NCBI GenBank assembly: GCA_041941305.1
Contig: JBGTQJ010000061.1
Location: 1 to 56,375 of the forward strand
Reading direction: 5' to 3'
Origin: JANSWP01 sp041941305
GTDB lineage: Bacteria; Bacteroidota; Bacteroidia; Chitinophagales; Saprospiraceae
DNA: 56,375 bases
Both the position numbers and the translations under genes were made by a program. How positions within the stretch are numbered: the stretch's first letter is position 1; each line of letters starts with the position of its first letter. Of this stretch, positions 8,001 through 16,792 are shown piece by piece. The notes below the pieces were generated by a model. The model saw only the letters and a program-made list of their open reading frames with translations, was not told the origin of the DNA and searched no databases.

Positions 8001-9065
8001 ATGTCACCCAACAATTTCTCATCCCGCCTAAAATCCGCCCGCCAATTACGTGGCTTATCCCTTCGGCAACTTTGCGACCGACTGGACAATAAAATCAGTC
8101 GCCAAGCCATCAGTCAATATGAAAATGGAAGAATGAAACCTTCCGGCGAAAACTTGTTGTTGATTTGTGAAGTTCTGGATATTTCGCCAGAGTATTTCAA
8201 TCGCCCAACAATTGATTTGTTGGAAATAGAGTTTCGAAAATTGAAAAAACTTTCAGTCAAAGAGCAGCAGCAAATTGAAGCACAGGCTGCCGATTTCTTT
8301 GCCCGTTTTCTGGAATTGGAAGAATTACTGGGAGCAGAAGTTCATTTTGAGCGACCAATCCTAAAAAAAGGAATTTTGACTTATGAGGAGGTGGAAGATG
8401 CCGCTCAAAAGGTAAGGGAGTTTTGGAAATTGGGAGAAGATCCAATTCCAAATGTAGTAGAACTCTTAGAAGAAAAAGGCTTGAAAGTCTGTGAAATTAA
8501 AGCCAATGATGCTTTTAGCGGCATGGCTGCCAAGACTGGTTCGGGGCATTATGTGATGGTTTTGAATACACATAAGGAAATAGAAACCGTAAGAAAACGC
8601 TTTACAGCACTACATGAATTGGGGCATATTATTTTGGATTTTGCCTCAGAAGTGGAAGAAAATCAAAAAGAGAAATTTTGCCACTATTTTGCAGGAGCCA
8701 TGCTCTTTCCAAAAAGTAGGATAGAAAAGGAACTTGGGGGTTTTCGAAGAAATATTCATTTTGGTGAGTTGCTGGCCATCAAAGAACAATATGGTATTTC
8801 GATGCAAGCTTTGTTGTATCGTTTAAGGCAATTGGGCATCATCACAGAGCATCAATATAGGATGCAAATGAAGATGATCATTCAAAGAGGTTGGAAGAAA
8901 AAAGAACCAGGCGATTATCCGGGAAAGGAACATTCCAATCGAATGATACAATTGCTTTGCCGGGGCATCGCAGAGGAAATTATTTCTACATCTAAAGCTG
9001 CCAGTTTGTATGGCACCAATTTGGCAAACTTTCGAAAAATCCTAAACCAACCGCTCCAGAATTGA
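8001..9065 (+). CDS. XRE-family HTH plus ImmA/IrrE metallopeptidase
   Basis: Start chosen at ATG 8001 (MSPNNFSSRLKSARQ). Residues ~4-65 are a Cro/CI-type helix-turn-helix (LRGLSLRQLCDRL, RQAISQYENGRMKPS). A middle/C-terminal ImmA/IrrE-like zinc peptidase domain carries FTALHELGHIILD, an HExxH motif near residue 205, followed by CHYFAGAMLFP. Proteins with this layout act as antitoxin or phage-type repressors relieved by proteolysis. The stop overlaps the start of the PIN gene (TTGA), so the two are translated together. Confidence 0.85.
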   Translation: MSPNNFSSRLKSARQLRGLSLRQLCDRLDNKISRQAISQYENGRMKPSGENLLLICEVLDISPEYFNRPTIDLLEIEFRKLKKLSVKEQQQIEAQAADFFARFLELEELLGAEVHFERPILKKGILTYEEVEDAAQKVREFWKLGEDPIPNVVELLEEKGLKVCEIKANDAFSGMAAKTGSGHYVMVLNTHKEIETVRKRFTALHELGHIILDFASEVEENQKEKFCHYFAGAMLFPKSRIEKELGGFRRNIHFGELLAIKEQYGISMQALLYRLRQLGIITEHQYRMQMKMIIQRGWKKKEPGDYPGKEHSNRMIQLLCRGIAEEIISTSKAASLYGTNLANFRKILNQPLQN

Positions 9066-9571
9066 AAACCCTTACCATCACGGATGCGAATATTTTTATA
9101 GATTTATTTGAGTTAGATTTGCTTCATCTGCTTTTTCAACTCAATCTGGCAATTCATACCACCAAAGAAGTTTTGTTGGAATGTGACTCAAAACAACGAA
9201 AGAAATTAGAGCTTTTCATTGAAGAAGGCTTGTTGACACTTCATATTTTATCAGATTCAGATTGGGAAATGATGGAAACCCTTGAATTTAACCGGGGACT
9301 TTCTACTTCTGATAAAGGTATTTTATTTTTGGCTGTTGAGCAAAATGCAATGGTTCTCACCGGAGACAATCTCATTCGTAAATGGTGTCTGCGAAATCAA
9401 TTGGAAGTACATGGAATCCTTTGGGTAATAGATCAGCTTAGGGAGTTCAATTTATTAACTATAATAGATGCTATTGAAAAGCTGGAATATCTAATGAAAA
9501 TTAATTTATGGCTTCCTACAAAGGCTTGTGAAGAGCTATTGAAAAAATGGGATAGTAGTAATGAAAGTTAA
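9062..9571 (+). CDS. PIN-domain ribonuclease, probable toxin
   Basis: 169 residues. PIN acidic residues are visible at D8 (ITDANIFID), E36/E40 (TTKEVLLEC), D84 (STSDKGILFLA) and D102 (LTGDNLIRK), so the metal site looks intact. The start is a TTG overlapping the stop of the XRE/ImmA gene by four bases; no ATG offers a better start. The pairing suggests a toxin-antitoxin-like unit in which the XRE-ImmA protein controls the PIN nuclease. That pairing is inferred from context. Confidence 0.75.
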   Translation: MKTLTITDANIFIDLFELDLLHLLFQLNLAIHTTKEVLLECDSKQRKKLELFIEEGLLTLHILSDSDWEMMETLEFNRGLSTSDKGILFLAVEQNAMVLTGDNLIRKWCLRNQLEVHGILWVIDQLREFNLLTIIDAIEKLEYLMKINLWLPTKACEELLKKWDSSNES

Positions 9572-9627
9572 GAAAAGTAATAGCCAAATAATCTATTGAC
9601 TCTATATAACAAAACTTCGTTTACCTA

Positions 9628-9990
9628 ATGCCATTTCTAAAAGAATTTTTAGCAGAAATCTTTGTAAGAATAATATTCGAAGGCTTTTTGAACTTGCTTA
9701 GCAAGGGCTATTCCTTTTTCAAAACTAAAGTACTAAACTTACCAGCCCCTCCGCTTTCTGCAATAGAAAAGCTGGAAAAAGACCTGCTCGACAAAGACAT
9801 TAGATTGCTTAAGAACATCAACATCAAGCTCAAAAAAGGCATGAAGGGTGTAGTTGCAGAGATCATCAATGAGGAATGGATTTATGCAGAATTCAGAGAT
9901 TTACAAGGAAACCTTATCGAAATTGAAGATGAAGCTGGCATTTTTGAACTTAAGATGGATGAATTTGAGTTAATACTCCAAAAAAAATGA
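9628..9990 (+). CDS. Small hypothetical protein with DUF4926-like C-terminus
   Basis: 120 residues. The N-terminal ~30 are hydrophobic/amphipathic (LAEIFVRIIFEGFLNLLS), perhaps a membrane anchor. Residues ~65-118 (KKGMKGVVAEIINEEWIYAEFRDLQG...) resemble the small beta-barrel DUF4926-type domain often seen next to toxin-antitoxin genes. It overlaps the DinB-like gene by four bases (ATGA). Function unknown. Confidence 0.55.
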   Translation: MPFLKEFLAEIFVRIIFEGFLNLLSKGYSFFKTKVLNLPAPPLSAIEKLEKDLLDKDIRLLKNINIKLKKGMKGVVAEIINEEWIYAEFRDLQGNLIEIEDEAGIFELKMDEFELILQKK

Positions 9991-10547
9991 ATTTAAGTCA
10001 TTATCTCCAGGAAATCCGAACTCACCTTATTCAAACGCATTCGACCCTTTTCGACTGGTTTTTGGAAAGTCCGGATGTCAAAAACTACCGACCCAAAGAT
10101 GGTGGATGGACCATTTCCGAAATTTTGGAGCACATCGCCTTGACCAGTCATTTCTTACTCATCTTAATCGATAAGGGCTCAGACAAAGCATTGCGAAATA
10201 CGAAAAATCTTTCTTTGGAAGAATTGAAAATCACCTTCGATTATGACCTGTCCAAACTTTCTGCAATAGGACTTCATAAATCATTTTCCTGGATTCGTCC
10301 AAAACACATGGAACCAAAAGGAGAAAAGAGTGAACTTGAAATAAAAGAAGAATTGACAGAGCAATTGAGGAGGTGCCTCAATCATTTAGAAAGCTTGAAA
10401 AATGGTGAAGGTTTGTTACACAATACAACTATGACCGTTCACAATTTAGGCAAAATCAATGTATACGAGTACATCTTTTTCCTTAGCAAACATGCAGAAA
10501 GACATGTTGCACAATTGAAAGAAAACAAACAGGAATTTTTCAAATAA
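9987..10547 (+). CDS. DinB-superfamily protein
   Basis: 186 residues beginning MNLSHYLQEIRTHLIQ. The four-helix DinB/YfiT pattern is visible: GGWTISEILEHIALTSHFLL with a metal-type His in helix 2, and a late HAERHVAQLKE carrying two more His residues. DinB-like proteins are often metal-dependent thiol transferases or stress-induced proteins of unknown role. Coupled to the preceding gene by ATGA, and followed by a strong hairpin at 10548-10582. Confidence 0.7.
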   Translation: MNLSHYLQEIRTHLIQTHSTLFDWFLESPDVKNYRPKDGGWTISEILEHIALTSHFLLILIDKGSDKALRNTKNLSLEELKITFDYDLSKLSAIGLHKSFSWIRPKHMEPKGEKSELEIKEELTEQLRRCLNHLESLKNGEGLLHNTTMTVHNLGKINVYEYIFFLSKHAERHVAQLKENKQEFFK

Positions 10548-10582
10548 AAAGAGGGCGCGTGTCGGGTGACCGCCCCCTCTTT
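10548..10582 (+). terminator. Hairpin after the DinB-like gene
   Basis: AAAGAGGG (10548-10555) pairs with CCCTCTTT (10575-10582), with further G-C pairing inside. It lies directly after the stop codon and before the convergent PDZ gene, so it can serve both strands. Confidence 0.65.
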
Positions 10583-10609
10583 ACTCAAATGATATAGCGA
10601 AGCTAATTA

Positions 10610-12079
10610 CTACTCAAAAATGATCTTTTCCGTATAAGATTTCTTACCCTGGCTGATGTTCAACAACAAGGTACCTTTCGCCGCATCACTCACATCTACC
10701 TGCGTGTTGTAATTCCCATCAAAGTTTTTCAATTCTTCTCTAAAAATCGATTTGCCGGTAACGTCTGTGATGCTGATGACCGTTGGTACAGCATCTGCTT
10801 TGAATTGGATTTGCACCATGCCGTCTGTTGGATTGGGAAAGACGTTCATCGCTTCGAAATCAAGCGTTGCAGGTGCATTGGGCGTATTTTCCTCTTCTTC
10901 CCGATCATCAGCATCTGTCTTTACTGTGACTTCCACTTCATTGCCATCTTTTTTCTTTTTGATGATTACAATTTTCTTTTTAGACTTTACGACTATCTCA
11001 CCATCCTCATCTTCATCATTCTGCATAAAGAAAAAGCTGTTTTTGCGGTCAAAGTCATGTCCCTCATGCTCAGAATCACTGTCTTTGAAGAAAAAGTAAT
11101 TTTTCCCATTCAGGTCGTGCTCCTCACCATCTGTATCAAACCAAAGATTCATGCTTTTGGAAGCTTTTGGTCCAGTTAATGTAGCTTCAGTTTGAGCTGA
11201 TTTGCCGTCACGTAGATAGGCTATTTGGATTTTGTCATCCGGTTTGTAATCGCCCAATACATTGACCAGTTCTTTGTGTCCACTCACCTCCTTTCCTTCT
11301 ATAGAAATAATGACATCACCTTTTTCCAAACCAGCCGCTTCAGCAGCACTACCATCGATGATGCCAAGTACTACGGCACCATTTCCATCCTTACCTTCAA
11401 CAGTTTTGGTTTCCTCGCCGTCGATATTTTCTACTGTGACTTTTGAACCGATTTGAACGCCGAGGAATGCTTTGTTTTCATGACCAAAAATGAAGTCGTT
11501 GTGCTCGTGCAATTCATCAAAGCTACCGAGTTTGATGCCTTTAGCTTTTAGTTTCGCTTTTACATCGGCTGGAATTTCACCATCCTTAAATTCCATTTCA
11601 TACAATTCATCTCCATCCAAGCCTTTGATTTTTAGCAATTTATGATTGGATCCATCCAATTCTTTAATTTCGATATCCAAATCTTTCAATTTCTCATTCA
11701 ACTCTATGGACATATTTTCCAACTCTTCTGTATTGAGTTTTAAAATATCCAGGGTCTCCAAATCATCTCCCAGCAAAATCATATTATCACCGAGTTTTTC
11801 GAAGTCAAAATCTAAGTCTTTGGAAAAGTCAAAATTAAAGTCCAGACCATCCAATTCAAAATCATTGCCTTCACTATCTATCCAAATGGCCTTATCTGCC
11901 TCCTCTCCTTCCTTGACAATTTTTTCTATGACCTCATTGCCATCTTCATCAATGGTTTTTTTGATAATAATGACTTTCTTTTCCGATTTACCTTTGTTGT
12001 CATCATCTGCATTTTGGGCAACTACCAGCGTACCCATCGCAAAAAGGATTAGTGTAAAAAAGATTTTAAATAATTTCAT
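10610..12079 (-). CDS. PDZ-domain protein with T9SS type A sorting domain
   Basis: 489 residues: signal peptide ending VVAQ; a long acidic region rich in D/E/K (about 25-190) with no clear fold; a PDZ domain about 200-300 (AFLGVQIGS, AAEAAGLEKGDVIISIEGKE); a second acidic/lysine-rich linker; and a C-terminal sorting domain (NVFPNPTDG...ITDVTGKSIFREEL...KGTLLLNISQGKKSYTEKIIFE) that directs export through type IX secretion. There is no protease domain, so the PDZ is a binding module. It lies downstream of, and in the same direction as, the M56/BlaI pair but is separated by ~310 bp with strong hairpins, so it is probably transcribed separately. Confidence 0.85.
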   Translation of the reverse strand: MKLFKIFFTLILFAMGTLVVAQNADDDNKGKSEKKVIIIKKTIDEDGNEVIEKIVKEGEEADKAIWIDSEGNDFELDGLDFNFDFSKDLDFDFEKLGDNMILLGDDLETLDILKLNTEELENMSIELNEKLKDLDIEIKELDGSNHKLLKIKGLDGDELYEMEFKDGEIPADVKAKLKAKGIKLGSFDELHEHNDFIFGHENKAFLGVQIGSKVTVENIDGEETKTVEGKDGNGAVVLGIIDGSAAEAAGLEKGDVIISIEGKEVSGHKELVNVLGDYKPDDKIQIAYLRDGKSAQTEATLTGPKASKSMNLWFDTDGEEHDLNGKNYFFFKDSDSEHEGHDFDRKNSFFFMQNDEDEDGEIVVKSKKKIVIIKKKKDGNEVEVTVKTDADDREEEENTPNAPATLDFEAMNVFPNPTDGMVQIQFKADAVPTVISITDVTGKSIFREELKNFDGNYNTQVDVSDAAKGTLLLNISQGKKSYTEKIIFE

Positions 12080-12390
12080 ATTGAGTTTTAGTTTGTGATT
12101 ATTAAAAAATTCAGAGTTTTCTATTGTCTTATTGGTTTCAAATAGTGCCTTAATAGCTTAGTTATTCAGCTTTTTGGCATTGTAGATTTTGGCGTAAAGA
12201 AATTTAATTAGAGAAGGATAAGAAAGCTACCCACGCGAGCTATGCGAGCATTTGGGTAGCGTGTGGGGTGGTAATTAAATTTTAGCCAAAATATGCACAG
12301 CCTAGACCTTTTGCTTCTTTTGGGGCGATGCCAAAAGAAGAATTAAATTTGATTTTTTGGTTCTTTTTTATCAAGAAAAAAGAACAATAA
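12080..12390 (-). repeat. 311-bp gap: nested inverted repeat and terminator hairpins
   Basis: No gene is visible. A nested inverted repeat spans about 12187-12291: outer arms TTTTGGC / GCCAAAA and AAATTTAATTA (12200-12210) / TAATTAAATTT, inner arms GCTACCCA (12226-12233) / TGGGTAGC (12253-12260). Next come CTTCTTTTGG (12314-12323) / CCAAAAGAAG (12331-12340) and GTTCTTTTTT (12360-12369) / AAAAAAGAAC (12376-12385). The last hairpin sits 5 bp after the M56 stop and, read on the minus strand, ends in a T-rich stretch: a likely terminator. The PDZ gene promoter should also lie here but I cannot place it. Confidence 0.65.
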
Positions 12391-15165
12391 TTAAGTTTTA
12401 AACTCAATTTTAGTACGAGGTCCAAAATCCCTACCTGATAGCTCCTTATATAGCTTCAGGTACTTCCGAAAGGTAGCAGTTGATTGCTTTACACCATTGA
12501 CTTTCATCATTTTGGACGTCAATTTCAATTCAAAGGAATCTCCTTTTGAAATCAATTTATCCTGAACCAATTCTTTTTTAATTTTCTTGCTGATTTTATC
12601 ATTCCAAACAGCTCCATTAGTGATAAGGAGGCCATCTCCAAACGATAAATTAATATCGGTAGAAAATAAAAAGCTGGTAGATTTTGCCTTGCCTTCGAAG
12701 ATAGACGGATTGCTCATCGGCTGGCTTTTCTTTTTGTATTTTTTCAGGGCATCCTGATAGCGCTTGTAAGCATCTCCTTTGTAATCCCAAACTTTTCCAT
12801 TATTGAACAGGAGATTGTTGTTTTCAGGGAAGTATTGCTCAAATTCTGGCCAGTCTTCTTTCAGGTTTTTTCGCCATTCTTCCATCCATTCTTTGCTCAC
12901 ATTGCCATCTTTAAGGCGCTCCTTGAGTTCGTCATTCCAGCGTTTGTGCCAGGCATCCCATTCAGCTTGATCTTCTTCGCCAAGCCCTTTTGGATGAAAC
13001 TGATAGCCATAAAAGCGAGGCATGGTATAGTCAAGATCTGGTACTTCAGCAAGATATCCCTCAATTGCGGATTGCACATCAGGTACAACTACATTGGGTA
13101 ATTTGAGTTCTAATAAACTTTGGTCAGGAAAGACATAATTTGGAAATTTACCTTCCAACAATTCTTTAACTTTAGGCTGAAGCAAATAGGCATTGTCTTT
13201 TAGTTCCAATAAAGCATTTGGAGCTAATTCGACATTGGGTTCAAGGTTGAGTTTTTCCCAAACTTCAGAATTGATTTCGGGAATAACTGCATAACCCTGA
13301 TATTCTTCAAACAGGTCCTTGACATTGCCATTATCAAAATACCAAATATTACTGTCTTTATCTTTTTGCTCGTCTTTCTTCAGTTCTTTCCAGTCTTTGT
13401 CTTTATACTTGAATCCCTTCAGTTTATTCAGTTTTTCCAAATTCTTGAAAGCCTTTCCACTCCAGATCGTTGGAGCATCTTTATCAAAGACAAAATAATC
13501 TGAGCTGCTGCCATCTTCATATTCCTCCACTATAATAACCCGGTCACCATCATCCAAACCTTTGATCTCTTCTCCATCAATGACAATGACCCCCTCTTCA
13601 TCTGCATTGATCTTAATCTCAATCGGATCTTTTCCATTTTCATCTTCAATTAGAATTAAAGTATGCCCTTCCTCATCTTTCTCCGTGGTAATTTTCCTCG
13701 ATTTTTTTGAAGAACGCCAAAGTGGTGCAGGTGGAGCAGGAGGTGCTGGCGGCGGCGTTGGAACTCCTTTAACTGAAGGAGGAGCTGATGGCGCTGGTGC
13801 ACTAGGTGCAAAAAGTGCAGCAGGCGGTGCTGGTGGGGTCGGCGGAACTGGTGGTTCTGGAATATCTTCCATCAATTCCTCTACTAGATCTTCGTACTCT
13901 GGGTATTTTTCCTCAGGAATTTCTTCTCCATTAATTTCCAAATGTTTGACCTTCCCATCCTTAATAATCAACTGTACTTCATCATCATCATTTTTCTCTT
14001 TGTGGATGTACGTAGAACCTTTTTTATTCTTTGGAATGGTATCATTTTCAGGAGCAAAAAAGAACTCATTATTTCCTTCATCCTGATGATCCTGAACGAT
14101 AATGTGTAGCGCAGAATCATCACTTACATCTTCATGTTCCAAAAACTGAGAAAGCGGATTGTTTGCTCCAAAAGAGAGCATGAGCATGGCTATAAAAAGC
14201 ATAAAAGTCGCGGTGATTTTTTCCATAATATTAGATTTATTTTGTGGTTGATTCAAAATACGACGTACCCTGTTGAGCAGTTGATTTTTATTGCCAGAAA
14301 GGGGCATGGCAAGGGCTGGAGCAGCGCGATGCATTTCCTGAAGACTAACCAGAGCCTTTGCATAAGCCAGTGAATTTCCACAAACTTCTACTGCAATGTC
14401 ATCGCAGCAATTTTCCCGTTCTGTGCGAATGTTTGCAGAAATCCACCATACCGCAGGATTGAAATAAAACAGGGTTTCGATTAAAGATTGGAAAATATTC
14501 AGTATGTAGTCATTGCGATAAATATGTGCCAACTCGTGCGCTAAAATCGCCTCCACCTGTTCGACGGTCAAACCATTCACCGCTCCCATCGGCATCAATA
14601 TCACAGGTTTGAAAAACCCAACAACCATCGGCACTTTTACAATGGCAGATTCCATCAGGCCTACCGTTTTTTTCATAGGGATTCGGCCAGCCAAAATTTC
14701 AAGCTTCTCTTGCCAGACTTCAGACAAGGGCTGAGTATGCTTATTCTTTAAATGCTGGACATAAGCCAAGCTTCCCAACATTCGAAGCATAAAAAATGCA
14801 ACGCCCAACAACCAAAAAGTGACAATCAATGGTAAATGCTGGTTGAAGTATTCACTAAAAGAGTGATATAGGTTTTGCAAGAAACTGCCACCTTCGGCCG
14901 CTCCAACAGCACCCCAAAAGGTAAGGTCGCCAATCACTTCTACTTGTGCAGTTTGATAATAATCCAGGAAAGTAAACATTGACCAGCCCAGGACAAACAA
15001 CATTGCTGCATTTGCAAGAGCATATCGGAATTTGGCAGAATGCTTTTGCAAAGACACGAGCAAAAGTGCTAAAACCAACCCAACCAAAAATGCTTGCCAA
15101 AGGGAATGAATGACCGTCCAACCCAAGGCATATAATATTTCTTCTGATATGATAGAGTGAATCAT
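12391..15165 (-). CDS. BlaR1/MecR1-like M56 family antirepressor protease
   Basis: 924 residues. The N-terminal ~330 residues hold four hydrophobic segments and a zinc protease facing the cytoplasm: H210-E211-x-x-H214 (AHELAHIYRND) with Glu250 in RTERENCCDD as probable third ligand. In the BlaR1 family this domain cleaves the BlaI repressor when the outer domain senses a signal. Here the extracytoplasmic part (~330-924) is not a penicillin-binding sensor: it has a Pro/Ala-rich segment at ~440-490, then acidic repeats and an unrecognised Trp-rich domain (WDAWHKRWNDELKERLK). The signal is therefore probably not a beta-lactam. Cotranscribed with the BlaI-like gene at 15253, with a word-repeat hairpin between them. 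Confidence 0.85.
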   Translation of the reverse strand: MIHSIISEEILYALGWTVIHSLWQAFLVGLVLALLLVSLQKHSAKFRYALANAAMLFVLGWSMFTFLDYYQTAQVEVIGDLTFWGAVGAAEGGSFLQNLYHSFSEYFNQHLPLIVTFWLLGVAFFMLRMLGSLAYVQHLKNKHTQPLSEVWQEKLEILAGRIPMKKTVGLMESAIVKVPMVVGFFKPVILMPMGAVNGLTVEQVEAILAHELAHIYRNDYILNIFQSLIETLFYFNPAVWWISANIRTERENCCDDIAVEVCGNSLAYAKALVSLQEMHRAAPALAMPLSGNKNQLLNRVRRILNQPQNKSNIMEKITATFMLFIAMLMLSFGANNPLSQFLEHEDVSDDSALHIIVQDHQDEGNNEFFFAPENDTIPKNKKGSTYIHKEKNDDDEVQLIIKDGKVKHLEINGEEIPEEKYPEYEDLVEELMEDIPEPPVPPTPPAPPAALFAPSAPAPSAPPSVKGVPTPPPAPPAPPAPLWRSSKKSRKITTEKDEEGHTLILIEDENGKDPIEIKINADEEGVIVIDGEEIKGLDDGDRVIIVEEYEDGSSSDYFVFDKDAPTIWSGKAFKNLEKLNKLKGFKYKDKDWKELKKDEQKDKDSNIWYFDNGNVKDLFEEYQGYAVIPEINSEVWEKLNLEPNVELAPNALLELKDNAYLLQPKVKELLEGKFPNYVFPDQSLLELKLPNVVVPDVQSAIEGYLAEVPDLDYTMPRFYGYQFHPKGLGEEDQAEWDAWHKRWNDELKERLKDGNVSKEWMEEWRKNLKEDWPEFEQYFPENNNLLFNNGKVWDYKGDAYKRYQDALKKYKKKSQPMSNPSIFEGKAKSTSFLFSTDINLSFGDGLLITNGAVWNDKISKKIKKELVQDKLISKGDSFELKLTSKMMKVNGVKQSTATFRKYLKLYKELSGRDFGPRTKIEFKT

Positions 15166-15173
15166 GATCTTTA

Positions 15174-15241
15174 TAAGTTCAAGACTAAGTTCAAGACTAA
15201 GTCAAAGCGCAATTTTTTGAACTTGATCTTGAACTTGATCT
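15174..15241 (-). repeat. Word-repeat hairpin between the BlaI-like and M56 genes
   Basis: The left arm (15174-15203) iterates AAGTTCAAGACT; the right arm (15218-15241) iterates GAACTTGATCTT; between them lies CAATTTTTT. A relative with the same AATTTTTT centre and AAGTTTAAG words is at 56238-56322. It lies between the repressor stop and the M56 start and could tune their ratio. Confidence 0.7.
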
Positions 15242-15252
15242 TTTAAAGGGTT

Positions 15253-15651
15253 TTATTTTTTCTTTTCCATTTCTTCAATCAAAGCTTTGATTTGATCGAG
15301 CTCTTCATCAGAAGCTTTGTGATTGCCTAAAGCTTGCATGACCATTTTCATCGCAGATCCTCTAAAGGCTGCATCGACAAATTGGCTAAGTAATTTTTCC
15401 TGTGTTTCCGATTCATTGATGGCTGCAGCATATATATGGGTTCGACTATCCGTATTGCGTTTCACCAGCCCCTTATCGAGCATGATTTGCATAAATTTTA
15501 AGGTAGTCGTGTAGCCAATTTCTTTCCCGCTACTTTGTTGATCGTTGAGTAAATCATTCACAAAGCGCACCGATACAGGACCGTGTTCCCACAAAATTTG
15601 AAGGATCGCCAGTTCACTATCGGTAGGTTTTTGAAATATTTTTCTAGACAT
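15253..15651 (-). CDS. BlaI/MecI/CopY-family transcriptional repressor
   Basis: 132 residues, standard family length. Winged-helix pattern: PTDSELAILQILWEHGPVSVRFVNDLL, then GYTTTLKFMQIMLDKGLVKRN, and a C-terminal dimerisation region with the expected cleavage/hinge area (ETQEKLLSQFVDAAFRGSA). It is the upstream partner of the M56 protease. Three identical palindromes directly upstream (15673-15745) are its probable operators. It likely represses its own operon until cleaved. Confidence 0.92.
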   Translation of the reverse strand: MSRKIFQKPTDSELAILQILWEHGPVSVRFVNDLLNDQQSSGKEIGYTTTLKFMQIMLDKGLVKRNTDSRTHIYAAAINESETQEKLLSQFVDAAFRGSAMKMVMQALGNHKASDEELDQIKALIEEMEKKK

Positions 15652-15672
15652 ATTGGTTGATTGATGAACTTC

Positions 15673-15745
15673 TACGAATGATTTCGTATTGCAATTTTAT
15701 ACGAACATTTTCGTAATTCCAAATCTTTTTACGAATTTTTTCGTA
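15673..15745 (-). promoter_or_regulatory. Three TACGAA-N4-TTCGTA operators for the BlaI-like repressor
   Basis: Perfect 16-bp palindromes lie at 15673-15688 (centre TGAT), 15700-15715 (centre CATT) and 15730-15745 (centre TTTT), starting 22 bp upstream of the repressor start codon and spaced 27 and 30 bp. Multiple dyads of this kind are the norm for BlaI/MecI regulators. I found no fourth copy elsewhere in the window. Confidence 0.8.
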
Positions 15746-15957
15746 AATTAAGGATAATTAACATTGAAGAAAGGTTGCAGGGAGCGTAAAAAAGATGGTT
15801 ATGGAGATGAAGAGAATGATTAAAAAGACTATGCTGAAAAGAACTTCAAACCTGGAAAAAGCTTTTCAAAAGAATTCTTTCCATTCAGCGATCTATATTT
15901 CGTATAATTGCCTTCCTATCCAAAATTAACAACAGAACAAAATAAATCATGTATCAT

Positions 15958-16704
15958 ATGAAACCAACTTTACTCTTCCTGATGCTGGTATTTGCTTTTT
16001 CAGCTTGCCAAAATACAAGCTCTGAATCTTCAGAAGAGCGGATTGAAAGCACTGAACCCGAATCTATCCACAATCACCTCACTGAAGCCGAAAAAGCCGA
16101 AGGATGGCAACTGCTGTTTGATGGAAAAACTGCTGACAAATGGCGTGGCTATGGAAAAGATTCTCTACCCGGGAAAGGCTGGACGGTGGAAGAAGGCATG
16201 CTAAAAGTTCAAAAAGGTGGTGGAGATCTCATCACCAAAGAGCAATTTGGAAATTTTGAATTAAAAATTGATTTTGCCCTCACTGATACTGCGAACAGTG
16301 GTATTTTCTACCTGGCCATAGAAAAGCCTGAGGATGCTATCTGGAAATTCGCTCCAGAATATCAACTCCTTGACAATCAGACTTATATCAATATGTATGG
16401 CGATATGAGTAAACACTTGACAGGCGAAAATTATGATCTCCACGAAGCCAAAGAAGATCATACCAATCCTGTTGGTGAGTGGAATACTGCAAGAATTCTT
16501 CACAACAATGGACATGTAGAACACTGGCTCAATGGCTACCAAACGGTAGAATACGAACTCGGTTCAGAAGCCTGGAAATATTTGGTCCAAAACAGCAAAT
16601 TTGTGGATTATCCTGAATATGGGCAGGCGAAAGTAGGGCATATTGGGCTACAGGATCATGGACATCTGGTCATGTTTAGAAATCTTAAAATTCGAAAACT
16701 TTAA
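15958..16704 (+). CDS. DUF1080 (3-keto-disaccharide hydrolase-like) lipoprotein
   Basis: Start taken at ATG 15958 (MKPTLLFLML), the second of two close ATGs, because it directly begins a lipoprotein signal with lipobox FSAC. Residues ~45-248 form the DUF1080 concanavalin-like fold (GWQLLFDGKTADKWRGYGKD, GDLITKEQFGNFELKIDFAL, GEWNTARILHNNGHVEHWLNG). Members hydrolyse 3-keto-glycosides or bind glycans. The Gfo/Idh/MocA oxidoreductase that follows is a usual companion, together suggesting 3-keto-sugar catabolism. The protein should be exported and lipid-anchored. Confidence 0.88.
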   Translation: MKPTLLFLMLVFAFSACQNTSSESSEERIESTEPESIHNHLTEAEKAEGWQLLFDGKTADKWRGYGKDSLPGKGWTVEEGMLKVQKGGGDLITKEQFGNFELKIDFALTDTANSGIFYLAIEKPEDAIWKFAPEYQLLDNQTYINMYGDMSKHLTGENYDLHEAKEDHTNPVGEWNTARILHNNGHVEHWLNGYQTVEYELGSEAWKYLVQNSKFVDYPEYGQAKVGHIGLQDHGHLVMFRNLKIRKL

Positions 16705-16721
16705 TTTAATTATGAAAGATA

Positions 16722-16786
16722 AGTGATGAATGATGATTTTATTCAAATTACAATCATTCATCCTTCATCCTTCATCATTCATCACT
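16722..16786 (+). repeat. Word-repeat hairpin between DUF1080 and oxidoreductase genes
   Basis: AGTGATGAATGATGA (16722-16736) pairs with TCATCATTCATCACT (16772-16786); the loop side contains further CATTCATCC words. It lies just upstream of the oxidoreductase start and belongs to the same structural class as the hairpins at 15174, 22179 and 56238, with a different word. Confidence 0.7.
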
Positions 16787-16792
16787 AAAAAG

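Noticed and set aside
13562..14086. 174-residue Gly/Ser-rich plus-strand frame
   Set aside because: Mirror image of the Pro/Ala-rich and acidic segments of the M56 protein; no start signal or domain.
12391..15651. Beta-lactam resistance operon
   Set aside because: BlaI/M56 genes are present, but there is no beta-lactamase and no penicillin-binding sensor domain.
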